From Haloferax marisrubri (GTDB taxonomy: Archaea > Halobacteriota > Halobacteria > Halobacteriales > Haloferacaceae), in the NCBI RefSeq assembly GCF_001469875.2, contig NZ_LOPW02000018.1, positions 412,801 to 476,800 of the forward strand: a stretch of 64,000 nucleotides of DNA, written 5' to 3'. A model generated the notes under the pieces. That model was not told the origin of the DNA. It saw only the letters and a program-made list of their open reading frames with translations, and made no database searches. The position numbers were made by a program, and so were the translations under genes. Below, in pieces: positions 35,738 through 43,332 of this stretch. Each line of letters begins with the position of its first letter. The stretch's first letter is position 1.

Positions 35738-37075
35738 TCAGTAGTCCTGATATCCGGGGTTGGAGACCGGATCGATAGTCGGGTCTTCACCTTCGACATC
35801 ACGGATATACTCAAGCAATCGGTCTCTGAGCCGTTCGAAGACGGCTCTGTACTCAGGCCGACCGACGAGGTTGACCTGTTCGGCGGGGTCACGCGCGAGG
35901 TTGTATAGGTATCTCTCGACGTAGTGGTCGCTCGACTTCTCTGCTTTGCCCCCGCGCCATCCGGTCAACGTCGGTGCGGAAACTCCCAGTTTCCAGCGGT
36001 CCGTTCGGATTGCTCGGCCGATTTCCGAGCCACTGAGCTGGATGAACGCCTCACCCATTCTGGGGTGGTCGTCGTCGAGTAAGCTGTGGCCGTGCATCGA
36101 CTCGGGAACGTCATTGCCAGCGGCGTCGAGAATCGTCGGTGCCCAGTCAACAAGGCTGACGGTCCGTTCGACGACGCGTCCAGCGTCGATTCCCGGTCCA
36201 TGGAGGACAGCTGGGACATGGACTGATGCATCATGGCAGGTGCGCTTATACTCACCGGGGCGACTACGGAAATGGCACCCATGGTCGGATGTGAATGCAA
36301 CTATCGTCTCGTCACGAACACCTGTGCGTGCAAGCGTATCAGTAAGTCGGCCAATACACTCGTCTATACGTTCGACTGCGCCGTAATAGTCCGGCAGTTC
36401 GTTGAACCAGTTTCCTGGCCGGTCACGGAGATCCGGCGGAACGTACGGGTTGTTTCTATAGCGTTCTGCGTATCCCTCAGGGGCGACGAACGTCTGCTGG
36501 TCGTTCTGGTCGTGTGGCTCCAAGAAGCCGACCATCAAGAAGAACGGTTCCGAAAGCGTCTCGATTGCGTCGATAGCGAAGTCAGCGAAGGCGTCCGCAC
36601 GGTATTTATCGAACGTCACGGGCTCGCCGTTCTCGTCGAACAGCATCCCTTCCGTAGGCTGAGTCATGAACTCGGGAACATCAGCACCGATCCAGAAGTC
36701 CTCGTAGCCACCACGGTGGGACGTTGGCACCGGTTCGTCAAATGTCCCCGCCAGATGCCATGACCCGACGAAACCCGTCTCGTACCCGTTCTCAGCGAAG
36801 TAGTGTGCGAGCGTTCGTTCCCCGTCAGCAAGTGGAAGTGAGTGACGCCAAACGCCCGTCTCAGTTGCATATCGACCAGTGTGAATAACCGATTGCGACG
36901 AACCACAGACCGGCTGTGGAGTGACTGCATTGTCGAATCGAAGACCCTCGGCGGCGAGTTGATCGATGTTCGGTGTGAGATCCATCGGAGAACCGTGCGC
37001 ACCAACTGTGTCCCACCGGTGTTGATCGGTCACGATCATGAGGACGTTCGGTCGATCAATCGAATCATCAGCCAT
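35738..37075 (-). CDS. Sulfatase (arylsulfatase family), with unusual active-site motif
   Basis: This 445-residue alkaline-phosphatase-superfamily enzyme starts at ATG 37075. Metal and core motifs are PNVLMIVTDQHRWDTVG, VGSWHLAG, EPHDQN and FTSDHGCHF. The catalytic segment reads PVCGSSQSVIHTGRYA. The Cys that would become formylglycine is present, but the following residues are Gly-Ser-Ser-Gln rather than x-Pro-Ser-Arg. There is no signal peptide, so it is probably cytoplasmic, acting on imported sulfated sugars. It sits between malK and iclR in a galactoside locus, suggesting de-sulfation of galactosides. A phosphodiesterase-like activity cannot be excluded. Confidence 0.85.
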   Translation of the reverse strand: MADDSIDRPNVLMIVTDQHRWDTVGAHGSPMDLTPNIDQLAAEGLRFDNAVTPQPVCGSSQSVIHTGRYATETGVWRHSLPLADGERTLAHYFAENGYETGFVGSWHLAGTFDEPVPTSHRGGYEDFWIGADVPEFMTQPTEGMLFDENGEPVTFDKYRADAFADFAIDAIETLSEPFFLMVGFLEPHDQNDQQTFVAPEGYAERYRNNPYVPPDLRDRPGNWFNELPDYYGAVERIDECIGRLTDTLARTGVRDETIVAFTSDHGCHFRSRPGEYKRTCHDASVHVPAVLHGPGIDAGRVVERTVSLVDWAPTILDAAGNDVPESMHGHSLLDDDHPRMGEAFIQLSGSEIGRAIRTDRWKLGVSAPTLTGWRGGKAEKSSDHYVERYLYNLARDPAEQVNLVGRPEYRAVFERLRDRLLEYIRDVEGEDPTIDPVSNPGYQDY

Positions 37076-37171
37076 ACGTCTGCTTTCGTTAGTTGGTAAT
37101 ATATATGTGTGGGCATGGCCAGAATTGTGTTCGGATAGAGATTACAAGCATATGAATGTAATTTTGTCAGA

Positions 37172-37957
37172 CTATCTGAACCGTAGTTTACTCTCGATAG
37201 AGCTCACCGTACTCCCGAGTAAGTTCTTGAACTCGGACATGTCTGTCGTATCCGCATTAGGGTCGACCGGCTTTTTGATACCTACCGCACAAATAGCTTC
37301 GTCGTCATCGTCCGTAACCGGAGCGGCGACCGCATGCCACTCTTCGAACTGCTCACGACGCGAATGGGCGGCCCGTCTGTCCCGCACAGATTGCAGCTCT
37401 GACTGGAGTTCCTCTGGGTCCGAAATTGTGAACGGCGTCAGCGACGGAAGCGTCCGGTTTTCCAACCACGACTCGACAGTTTCTGTCGGTTGGTAGGCGA
37501 GAATGACTTTTCCCCCAGCGGTAGCGTGGAGGTGTGCTCGCTCACCCTCTTGATGTGGTGGAGTCGTCGCACCCGAGGGGACAATCTGGGTGAGGTAGAC
37601 ACCAAACCCGTGTTCTGGAACCATGAGCGTCGTCACACCTCCAGTCGTCTCGGCTAAGCTTTCGAGTGAATCGTAGGTCTGGTTATAGAGATTTCGCTGG
37701 GTGCGGGCAGCAATACCTAGTTCAAGAAACCCCAGGCCGAGACGGTACTCAGATCCATCTTTGTCGACATACTGGATCGACTGAAGCGTGTTGAGATGTT
37801 TGTAAACGGTCCCCGAGGCGAGCCCTAACTCTTCGACGAGTTGCTGGACTGTAGCACCGTCGTGGCGTTTTAGAGCCTCAATGATACGGAAACTCGTAAC
37901 GGTCGTCGTCGCTAGATATCCATCGTCTTGGGCCACGTCAAAGCGGTTGGTTGTCAT
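37172..37957 (-). CDS. IclR family transcriptional regulator of the galactoside island
   Basis: This 261-residue regulator starts at ATG 37957. The N-terminal winged helix covers about residues 18-80 (SFRIIEALKRHDGATVQQLVEELGLASGTVYKHLNTL). The IclR effector domain follows (LGLGFLELGIAART, HLHATAGGKVILAYQP, AVAAPVTDDDDEAICAVGI). It is divergent from the GH4 gene. The intergenic region carries two matching TTTCAYG-N3-CRTGAAA palindromes, the best candidate operators. It presumably senses a galactose-derived metabolite; whether it represses or activates cannot be told. Confidence 0.93.
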   Translation of the reverse strand: MTTNRFDVAQDDGYLATTTVTSFRIIEALKRHDGATVQQLVEELGLASGTVYKHLNTLQSIQYVDKDGSEYRLGLGFLELGIAARTQRNLYNQTYDSLESLAETTGGVTTLMVPEHGFGVYLTQIVPSGATTPPHQEGERAHLHATAGGKVILAYQPTETVESWLENRTLPSLTPFTISDPEELQSELQSVRDRRAAHSRREQFEEWHAVAAPVTDDDDEAICAVGIKKPVDPNADTTDMSEFKNLLGSTVSSIESKLRFR

Positions 37958-37990
37958 AGTTCAATTCACGGTATCATCACACATAGTTGT

Positions 37991-38007
37991 TTTCATGATA
38001 CGTGAAA
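37991..38007. promoter_or_regulatory. Palindromic candidate operator 1 (TTTCATG-ATA-CGTGAAA)
   Basis: The arms TTTCATG and CGTGAAA match at six of seven positions around a 3-bp spacer. It lies 34 bp upstream of the iclR ATG, over its probable promoter. On the opposite strand it reads TTTCACG-TAT-CATGAAA, almost identical to the site at 38101. Confidence 0.7.
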
Positions 38008-38100
38008 TAGCGTCGGGAAAGATGTTACGGGCATTTCACCGCCATCAATCCACAAAGCCCGAAGAGAGCACCATTCTACACTATTTATAGTTCTTAATTA

Positions 38101-38117
38101 TTTCACGATTCATGAAA
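38101..38117. promoter_or_regulatory. Palindromic candidate operator 2 (TTTCACG-ATT-CATGAAA)
   Basis: It has the same arms as the site at 37991-38007, in inverted orientation and exactly 110 bp away. An A+T-rich CTATTTATAG lies directly before it at 38081-38090. Together the two sites frame the divergent iclR/GH4 control region. Confidence 0.7.
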
Positions 38118-38264
38118 TTGATGTTCCCACAACCCGTTGTGTCGAGGTAGGGGCCGCACGCTAAGACCCATCGGGACACACTCAGACAGTACGTGTGCTA
38201 CCCTACACCACACGCGTCCCTAAGCCTCGATAAGTTGTAGTAGAACTGAGGGCGGCACGGCGAA

Positions 38265-38274
38265 ATACTTATAA
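38265..38274 (+). promoter_or_regulatory. TATA box of the GH4 gene
   Basis: ATACTTATAA sits 25-34 bp before the ATG at 38299, consistent with a leaderless transcript. Confidence 0.55.
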
Positions 38275-38298
38275 CAAACCCAGAGACACGTAGTAGCA

Positions 38299-39651
38299 AT
38301 GCCAAAGATTGCCCTGATCGGAGCTGGGAGTATGGTATTTGCAAAGAAACTCATCGGCGACATCCTCTCGTTCGACGAGTTGTCTGACAGCCATATCGCG
38401 TTGATGGACATCGACAAACATCGACTCACACAGACGCAACGTGTCGCTGAGGCGATGGTTGAAAACGAAGGACTCGAAACGACTGTCTCGGCGACACTTG
38501 ACAGACGCGAAGCCCTTGAAGACGCGGACTACGTCCTCAACATGATCAACGTTGGTGGGACTGAGCCCTTCGAAAACGAGATCCGGATCCCGGAAAAATA
38601 CGGAGTGAAGCAAGCAATCGGTGACACGACTGGACCGGGAGGAATCTTCCGTGGCCTTCGGACGATTCCGACAATCCTCGGCCTCGCGGACGACATGGAA
38701 GAGCTGTGTCCCGATGCTCTTCTACTCAACTATACGAACCCGATGGCCATCCTCTGTAAGGCTGTCTTTGACGCGACTAACATCGAGGTCGTTGGTCTCT
38801 GTCACTCCGTCCCGCACACGGCCGAGGCAATAGCAGAGTACACGGAAACGCCACAGGACGAACTCGAGTACTGGGTCGCCGGCATCAACCACATGGCTTG
38901 GTTCCTCACCTGCGAACACGACGGAGAGAGTCTTTATCCGGCACTCAAAGAGGCCTACGACGACGAAGAGACGTACCGCAAGGACACGGTCCGTTTCGAG
39001 ATAATGAAGCACTTCGGCGCGTTCCCCACGGAATCGAGCCATCATATGAGTGAGTACCTCCCGTACATCCGAACAGACGATGCACTTATCGAGGAGATGG
39101 CCGGGACGAACTTCGCCGAACGGATGCCAACCGCGACGTACCTAGAGGGATGGCTTGCGCGGTCCGAAGAGCGCGACGATCCCGAACTGGACGTCGACCT
39201 CAACGAGGTTAGTGTCGAACGTTCCGAGGAATACGCGTCCCGGCTCATCCATTCGTTGGAAACGGGAACTCAACGCCGGTTCAACCTCAACGTGTCCAAC
39301 GAATCGAACGCCATCGAAAACCTTCCTGCAGACGCTTGTGTGGAAGTTCCGGTCTTCGTCGACGGTACCGGCCTTCACCCAGCTTCGGTTGGAGAGTTGC
39401 CGACACAACTTGCCGCTCTGGACCGCCAGCACTCTGCAATCTACGAACTGGCGGTGGAAGGTGCCTTAGAGGGTAACCGCGAGAAAGTCCACCAAGCAGT
39501 AAAGCTCGATCCTCTGTCAAGCGCCGCTTGTTCACTAGACGAACTACACGAGATGACCGAAGAACTCATCGAGGCAAACGCAGATTACATCCCGGACCTG
39601 GAGTGGCCGAGTAAGCAAAACCCGGAGAGAGCAGTCCCCGCAGATGACTAA
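38299..39651 (+). CDS. GH4 family glycosidase, probable alpha-galactosidase (MelA-like)
   Basis: This 450-residue NAD- and Mn-dependent hydrolase starts at ATG 38299. It has the Rossmann motif KIALIGAGSMVFAKKL, IALMDIDKHRL, NMINVGGTEPFENEIRIPEKYG, YTNPMAI, the metal-binding GLCHSVPHTAE (Cys/His) and WVAGINHMAWF. No signal peptide is present, so it acts on imported galactosides. The family uses an oxidation-elimination mechanism on C3. MelA-like alpha-galactosidase is favoured by length, the CHSV motif and the galactose-pathway neighbours; alpha-glucosidase or galacturonidase activity is possible. It is divergent from iclR. Confidence 0.9.
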   Translation: MPKIALIGAGSMVFAKKLIGDILSFDELSDSHIALMDIDKHRLTQTQRVAEAMVENEGLETTVSATLDRREALEDADYVLNMINVGGTEPFENEIRIPEKYGVKQAIGDTTGPGGIFRGLRTIPTILGLADDMEELCPDALLLNYTNPMAILCKAVFDATNIEVVGLCHSVPHTAEAIAEYTETPQDELEYWVAGINHMAWFLTCEHDGESLYPALKEAYDDEETYRKDTVRFEIMKHFGAFPTESSHHMSEYLPYIRTDDALIEEMAGTNFAERMPTATYLEGWLARSEERDDPELDVDLNEVSVERSEEYASRLIHSLETGTQRRFNLNVSNESNAIENLPADACVEVPVFVDGTGLHPASVGELPTQLAALDRQHSAIYELAVEGALEGNREKVHQAVKLDPLSSAACSLDELHEMTEELIEANADYIPDLEWPSKQNPERAVPADD

Positions 39652-39828
39652 TCGAAACACAGCGTAACAGCGTGAGTCAGAGGCAGTACACCACTGGGTA
39701 CAGTATTCCGATCGGTGGTGCGTGTCATCTCCACGCATCGGTTCTGGCTCGGAACGCAGTCCGTTGAAGTGGACCCCGGTCGACAATGTGGACCTCAGTC
39801 CGTCGTTCGGTCGGTCTACCTTTATGAA

Positions 39829-39963
39829 TTAACCAACACCGATTGATCTTTTCAGGTTACAACGGGAGACTCACGATAGGCCAGTCTTCCTGACAATGAG
39901 GGTCGTTCCAGCGAGCACACCCGGATCGAATTACGAGTGAAAAGACCAACTATTGTTGGTTAA
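39829..39963. mobile_element. MITE-like element: 26-bp imperfect terminal inverted repeats, 135 bp total
   Basis: TTAACCAACACCGATTGATC...TTCA at 39829-39854 is the inverse of the sequence at 39938-39963. The two agree at 21 of 26 positions, with a conserved 10-bp outer and 8-bp inner block. The 83-bp interior encodes nothing. It lies 32 bp from the decayed IS630 transposase and may be a non-autonomous relative. Confidence 0.55.
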
Positions 39964-39994
39964 GACGGCTACAAGGAACTGTCTATAGTAGTAG

Positions 39995-40900
39995 TTAGAA
40001 ATAGTTGCTCACTTTTGGAATAGAGATGTGATTGAGAGCGGTATCGATTGCGGTTGTCAGCTTGTCAAGCGACTCAAAGAACCGGCTGCGAACTGCCTTT
40101 GCAGCGGTCTCCAGCATTCGTCGACCGGATTCAATTCCGGTGAATACGAGAGTAACGTCACGAAGGCGAGGTCATCACGGGCCGCCAGTTCCGTGACGGC
40201 CGACGCCTGAAAATACGGCGCTCCGTCCAGTACGAGCATCAGGTTATTATTGAATTCAGTCTATGATGGTAAAATGAAAGTTTTGCGTGTTTGGTCGTGA
40301 CGTACTCGATGAATCGAGAGAGAAGCGACCACCATGCTCGGTAATTGCGCCCAGTCGGCACGTCCAGCCACGTTGGCCAGACAGCTCGACAGAGGGCCGC
40401 GTGCCGCGTGGTTTCCGCGCGGCACATGGCTCAACTTGCACGAATTTCTTGGTCTGGTCGATACAGACGACGGTGGCGTCCATTTCCCGCCGCTTTTTGA
40501 TCTCATCGTGAAACGTTCTTGCTCGTCTTCGCCGTCTTCAGCGACTGTGCAGCGCGTACTTTGGTATTATACACCGTTTCTTTCAGCAACCGCCGACAGC
40601 TTGGGATCGAATACTCGACGCTGTAGGTTTCTTCGAGAAGATCTTAGACACGCGCCGGCGTCCACGCCGGCGCGTCGACGCAGACTTCTTGGGGGTAGTT
40701 CGTGAACGGCTTCTTCAAATCTAATATATCGTGTTTTTTATATATTTTGCATTCTACCAGTTTATTTATCATTAAAATAGTTGGATCAAGCGACTTGTCG
40801 GCGTCGAGTCGCTTGAGCTAGCCGCAGATGGTCCGCCGCTGAACGTCGTCCCACTCAGCTAGCTCGGTCAGATTATGACCCTCAGAGCGCGTGCATCTAC
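39995..40900 (-). pseudogene. Decayed IS630-family transposase
   Basis: Pieces of one transposase lie in different frames on the minus strand. An N-terminal HTH (NLTELAEWDDVQRRTICG) is at about 40815-40880, then KPFTNYPQEVCVDAPAW and EYSIPSCRRLLKETV. The catalytic domain pieces are MDATVVCIDQTKKFVQVEP (about 40430-40483), RFIEYVTTKHAK and LVLDGAPYFQASAVTELAARDD...SYSPELNPVDECW (40057-40239), ending in LNHISIPKVSNYF at 39998. At least three frameshifts and an in-frame stop after the HTH are needed. The DDE motif pieces (VCIDQ, VLDGAP, SPELNPVDECW) fit IS630. An A+T-rich stretch at 40725-40795 interrupts it. Confidence 0.8.
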
Positions 40901-41005
40901 TCACGGGGGAAGGCTAACTGGCACTACAGTAGCGTATTCTCCACGAGACAGCAACGATTTGACCGCGGTCCAAGGCTTTTTCTCGCCGTGTAATGCATAG
41001 TCGCC

Positions 41006-41809
41006 ATGGACGCAGACCCGCGCGAGGCAGTCGCAATCGAGGCCGCGGAGGTCGGTGCCGACCACGCGTCGGCCCGGTTCAGGACCAAACTGGACGTCGA
41101 GCGAAAGGGCGACGAAATCGACCTCGTGACCGAAGTCGACCGCGAGACACAACGCCGGGTCATCTCGACGATTCGAGAGCAGTTCCCCGAGGACGCGATC
41201 GTCGGCGAGGAGGAAGACGAGCTGAAGACCGTCCCCGAGTCCGGGTACGCGTGGATTATCGACCCGATAGACGGGACGCAAAACTACACGCGGGGGGCCC
41301 GCGAGTGGGTGACGAGCGTCGCCGTCGTCGAAGACCGGACGCCGATTGCGGCGGTGAACGTCTCCCCCGAGACGGGCGACACCTACGTCGCCACGGCGGA
41401 GCGAGTCGAGCGGAACGGACGACCCATCTCCGTCAACGACGAGTCGAACACCAGCGCGTTCCTCGTCTCCTCGACGCTTCGGTATCAGGTCGGCGACCGG
41501 CCGGGAATCGAACGGCTCGCGGGAGACATCTTCGGCACGTTCGGCGAGATGCGAAAGCTCGGGACGACGCAACTGACGCTCTCGCGACTCGCCGACGGGT
41601 CGATAGACGCGGTCATCGGACTCGACGAACACCCGAACGCGTGGGACACCGTCGCCGGTGCCTACCTCGTCGAGCGCGCGGGCGGAACGGTAACCGACAT
41701 CCACGGAAACGAGTGGGGACCGGGACAGCCCGGCCTCGTCGCGTCGAACGGGCGCGCACACGACGAGGTGCTCGAAGCGGCGCAGGCGGCGTTCGAGGCG
41801 ACGCAGTAG
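41006..41809 (+). CDS. Inositol monophosphatase family phosphatase
   Basis: This 267-residue enzyme starts at ATG 41006. It has the lithium-sensitive phosphatase motifs: AIVGEEEDE (metal Glu), WIIDPIDGTQNYTRG (DPIDGT) and NAWDTVAGAYLVERAGG (WD-x-AAG-like). It is a cytoplasmic, Mg-dependent enzyme that may act on inositol phosphate, fructose 1,6-bisphosphate or NADP; haloarchaeal members often have bisphosphatase activity. It stands alone between the IS remnant and the IclR gene. Confidence 0.92.
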   Translation: MDADPREAVAIEAAEVGADHASARFRTKLDVERKGDEIDLVTEVDRETQRRVISTIREQFPEDAIVGEEEDELKTVPESGYAWIIDPIDGTQNYTRGAREWVTSVAVVEDRTPIAAVNVSPETGDTYVATAERVERNGRPISVNDESNTSAFLVSSTLRYQVGDRPGIERLAGDIFGTFGEMRKLGTTQLTLSRLADGSIDAVIGLDEHPNAWDTVAGAYLVERAGGTVTDIHGNEWGPGQPGLVASNGRAHDEVLEAAQAAFEATQ

Positions 41810-42480
41810 TCGCATCCTCCGGCGCAACCACCCACAGCACCCGACGACCGGACAGAGTTCGTGACGGGCGGATTCGGGCAGTTGAATTACATAGATATGC
41901 CTGTAATGGAGATGGGCGGTTCCGCGTTGACTGAATGCGTACTCGGACGCGGTCGTCGCGCGAGTCTAATTTTCTTGTCACGAGAGCGTGCGCGTGCGTT
42001 CACCGCGAACTGACCGATGACAGCGAGCGGAACGACGACGCTCGACACACGGCACGGAGAGAAGTGTGGTCGTGTCGCCCAGTATCGCCAGTCACACTTA
42101 AACGTTCACGCGTCCGAAAGCCGCATCGAGAGTGGCGGTCTCAGGCGCTCATTCGGCCGTGAAACCGAACCTCACACGTCTCGGGACACGCGACGTTCCC
42201 GTTTTCCGAATACGTATATAGAGATGAGCCAGTTTCCTCCCGGATGAACGAATAATTACAACACCTTCCGTTCGTAATCATCTCATAGGAGTGTGTTAAC
42301 TATTGACAATCGAGAGAGCTACGTATAAATGTTCGACTCTCCGGAACAGCCTGAATCGCCGAGCAGTCGGGACAGGTCGTGTCGAGCGAGCGTTCAGTCC
42401 CGGTATCGCGGGTACCTGCTGACACGGCCGCCCCAACAAACGGAGGTACATCTTTAACCCCTGACCGTGGATTCCCCTCC
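41810..42480. other. Gene-free region upstream of the second IclR gene
   Basis: These 671 bp hold only short frames with arginine-rich or irregular composition. Possible promoter elements are ATACGTATATAGAG near 42209 and TACGTATAAATG near 42319. No repeat or RNA structure is recognised. Confidence 0.4.
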
Positions 42481-43278
42481 ATGAATAGACACGACCCGTC
42501 CGGCGTGCTCAAGACGACCGCCGCCTCGTTGGCGCTCGTCGACCACATCCTCGAACTGGAGGGGGCGACGATGAGCGAGTTGGTCGAGGCGACCGACCTC
42601 GCGAAGAGCACCGTCCACGCTCACCTGAAGACGCTCGCAGAGTACGGCTACGTCGTGAACATCGACAACGAGTACCAGCTGGGAGCGAAGTTCTGTCATC
42701 TCGGCGACTACGTCAGGACGCGCAAGGACTACTACCGAGTCGCTCAGGAGACCGTCTCGTGGCTCGACAGCGAATCGTCGATGGACGCGGACTTCGCGGT
42801 CGAAGAACACGGCCGCATCGTCTCTCTGTACGGCGACCTCGAATTCGCGAACTCCCCGCGGTTTCTCATCGACGGCAGTCCGTTCCACGTCCACACGACG
42901 AGTTCGGGGAAGGCGATTATCGCCGAGTACCCGGAGACGCGAGTGCGGGACATCATCGACCGCTGGGGACTGCCGGCGGCGACGGACGCCTCCATCACGA
43001 CCGAAGACGAACTGTTCGCGGAGCTGGCGACGGTCCGCGAGCAGGGATACGCCGAGAACAGCGGCGAGGCGGTCGAGGGCTTTTGGGCCATCGGGAAGGC
43101 CGTGAAGTCGCCGCGGGGCGAGGTGTACGGGTCGCTGAACCTGAGCGGTCCCGCCTACGTCATCGACGAGGAGACGCGGGCGACGCAGGCCGAACTGCTC
43201 GAACGCGCCGCCGAGCGATTCGAACAGGGCATCGCGGAGCTATACCAGACTCCGGCGGGCGAAACGGACGAAGAGTGA
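42481..43278 (+). CDS. IclR family regulator, first gene of the putative ectoine cluster
   Basis: This 265-residue protein starts at ATG 42481 (MNRHDPSGVLKTTAAS); the upstream in-frame extension to 42379 is Pro/Thr-rich and unlike the family. The winged helix (residues about 10-75) includes GATMSELVEATDLAKSTVHAHLKTL, and the effector domain includes HTTSSGKAIIAEYPETRV and EGFWAIGKAV. It is convergent with the AOR gene and likely controls nearby genes. In bacterial ectoine clusters the usual regulators are GntR (EnuR) and AsnC types, so an IclR would be a different solution. Confidence 0.92.
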   Translation: MNRHDPSGVLKTTAASLALVDHILELEGATMSELVEATDLAKSTVHAHLKTLAEYGYVVNIDNEYQLGAKFCHLGDYVRTRKDYYRVAQETVSWLDSESSMDADFAVEEHGRIVSLYGDLEFANSPRFLIDGSPFHVHTTSSGKAIIAEYPETRVRDIIDRWGLPAATDASITTEDELFAELATVREQGYAENSGEAVEGFWAIGKAVKSPRGEVYGSLNLSGPAYVIDEETRATQAELLERAAERFEQGIAELYQTPAGETDEE

Positions 43279-43332
43279 GAAGCGGGGGGAGAGAGACGGA
43301 GAATTCGTCGGGCGGAAGGGTACGCAGACGCG

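Noticed and set aside
41935-42247. Short plus-strand ORFs before the IclR gene
   Set aside because: Arg/His/Ser-rich shadow-type composition and no start context.
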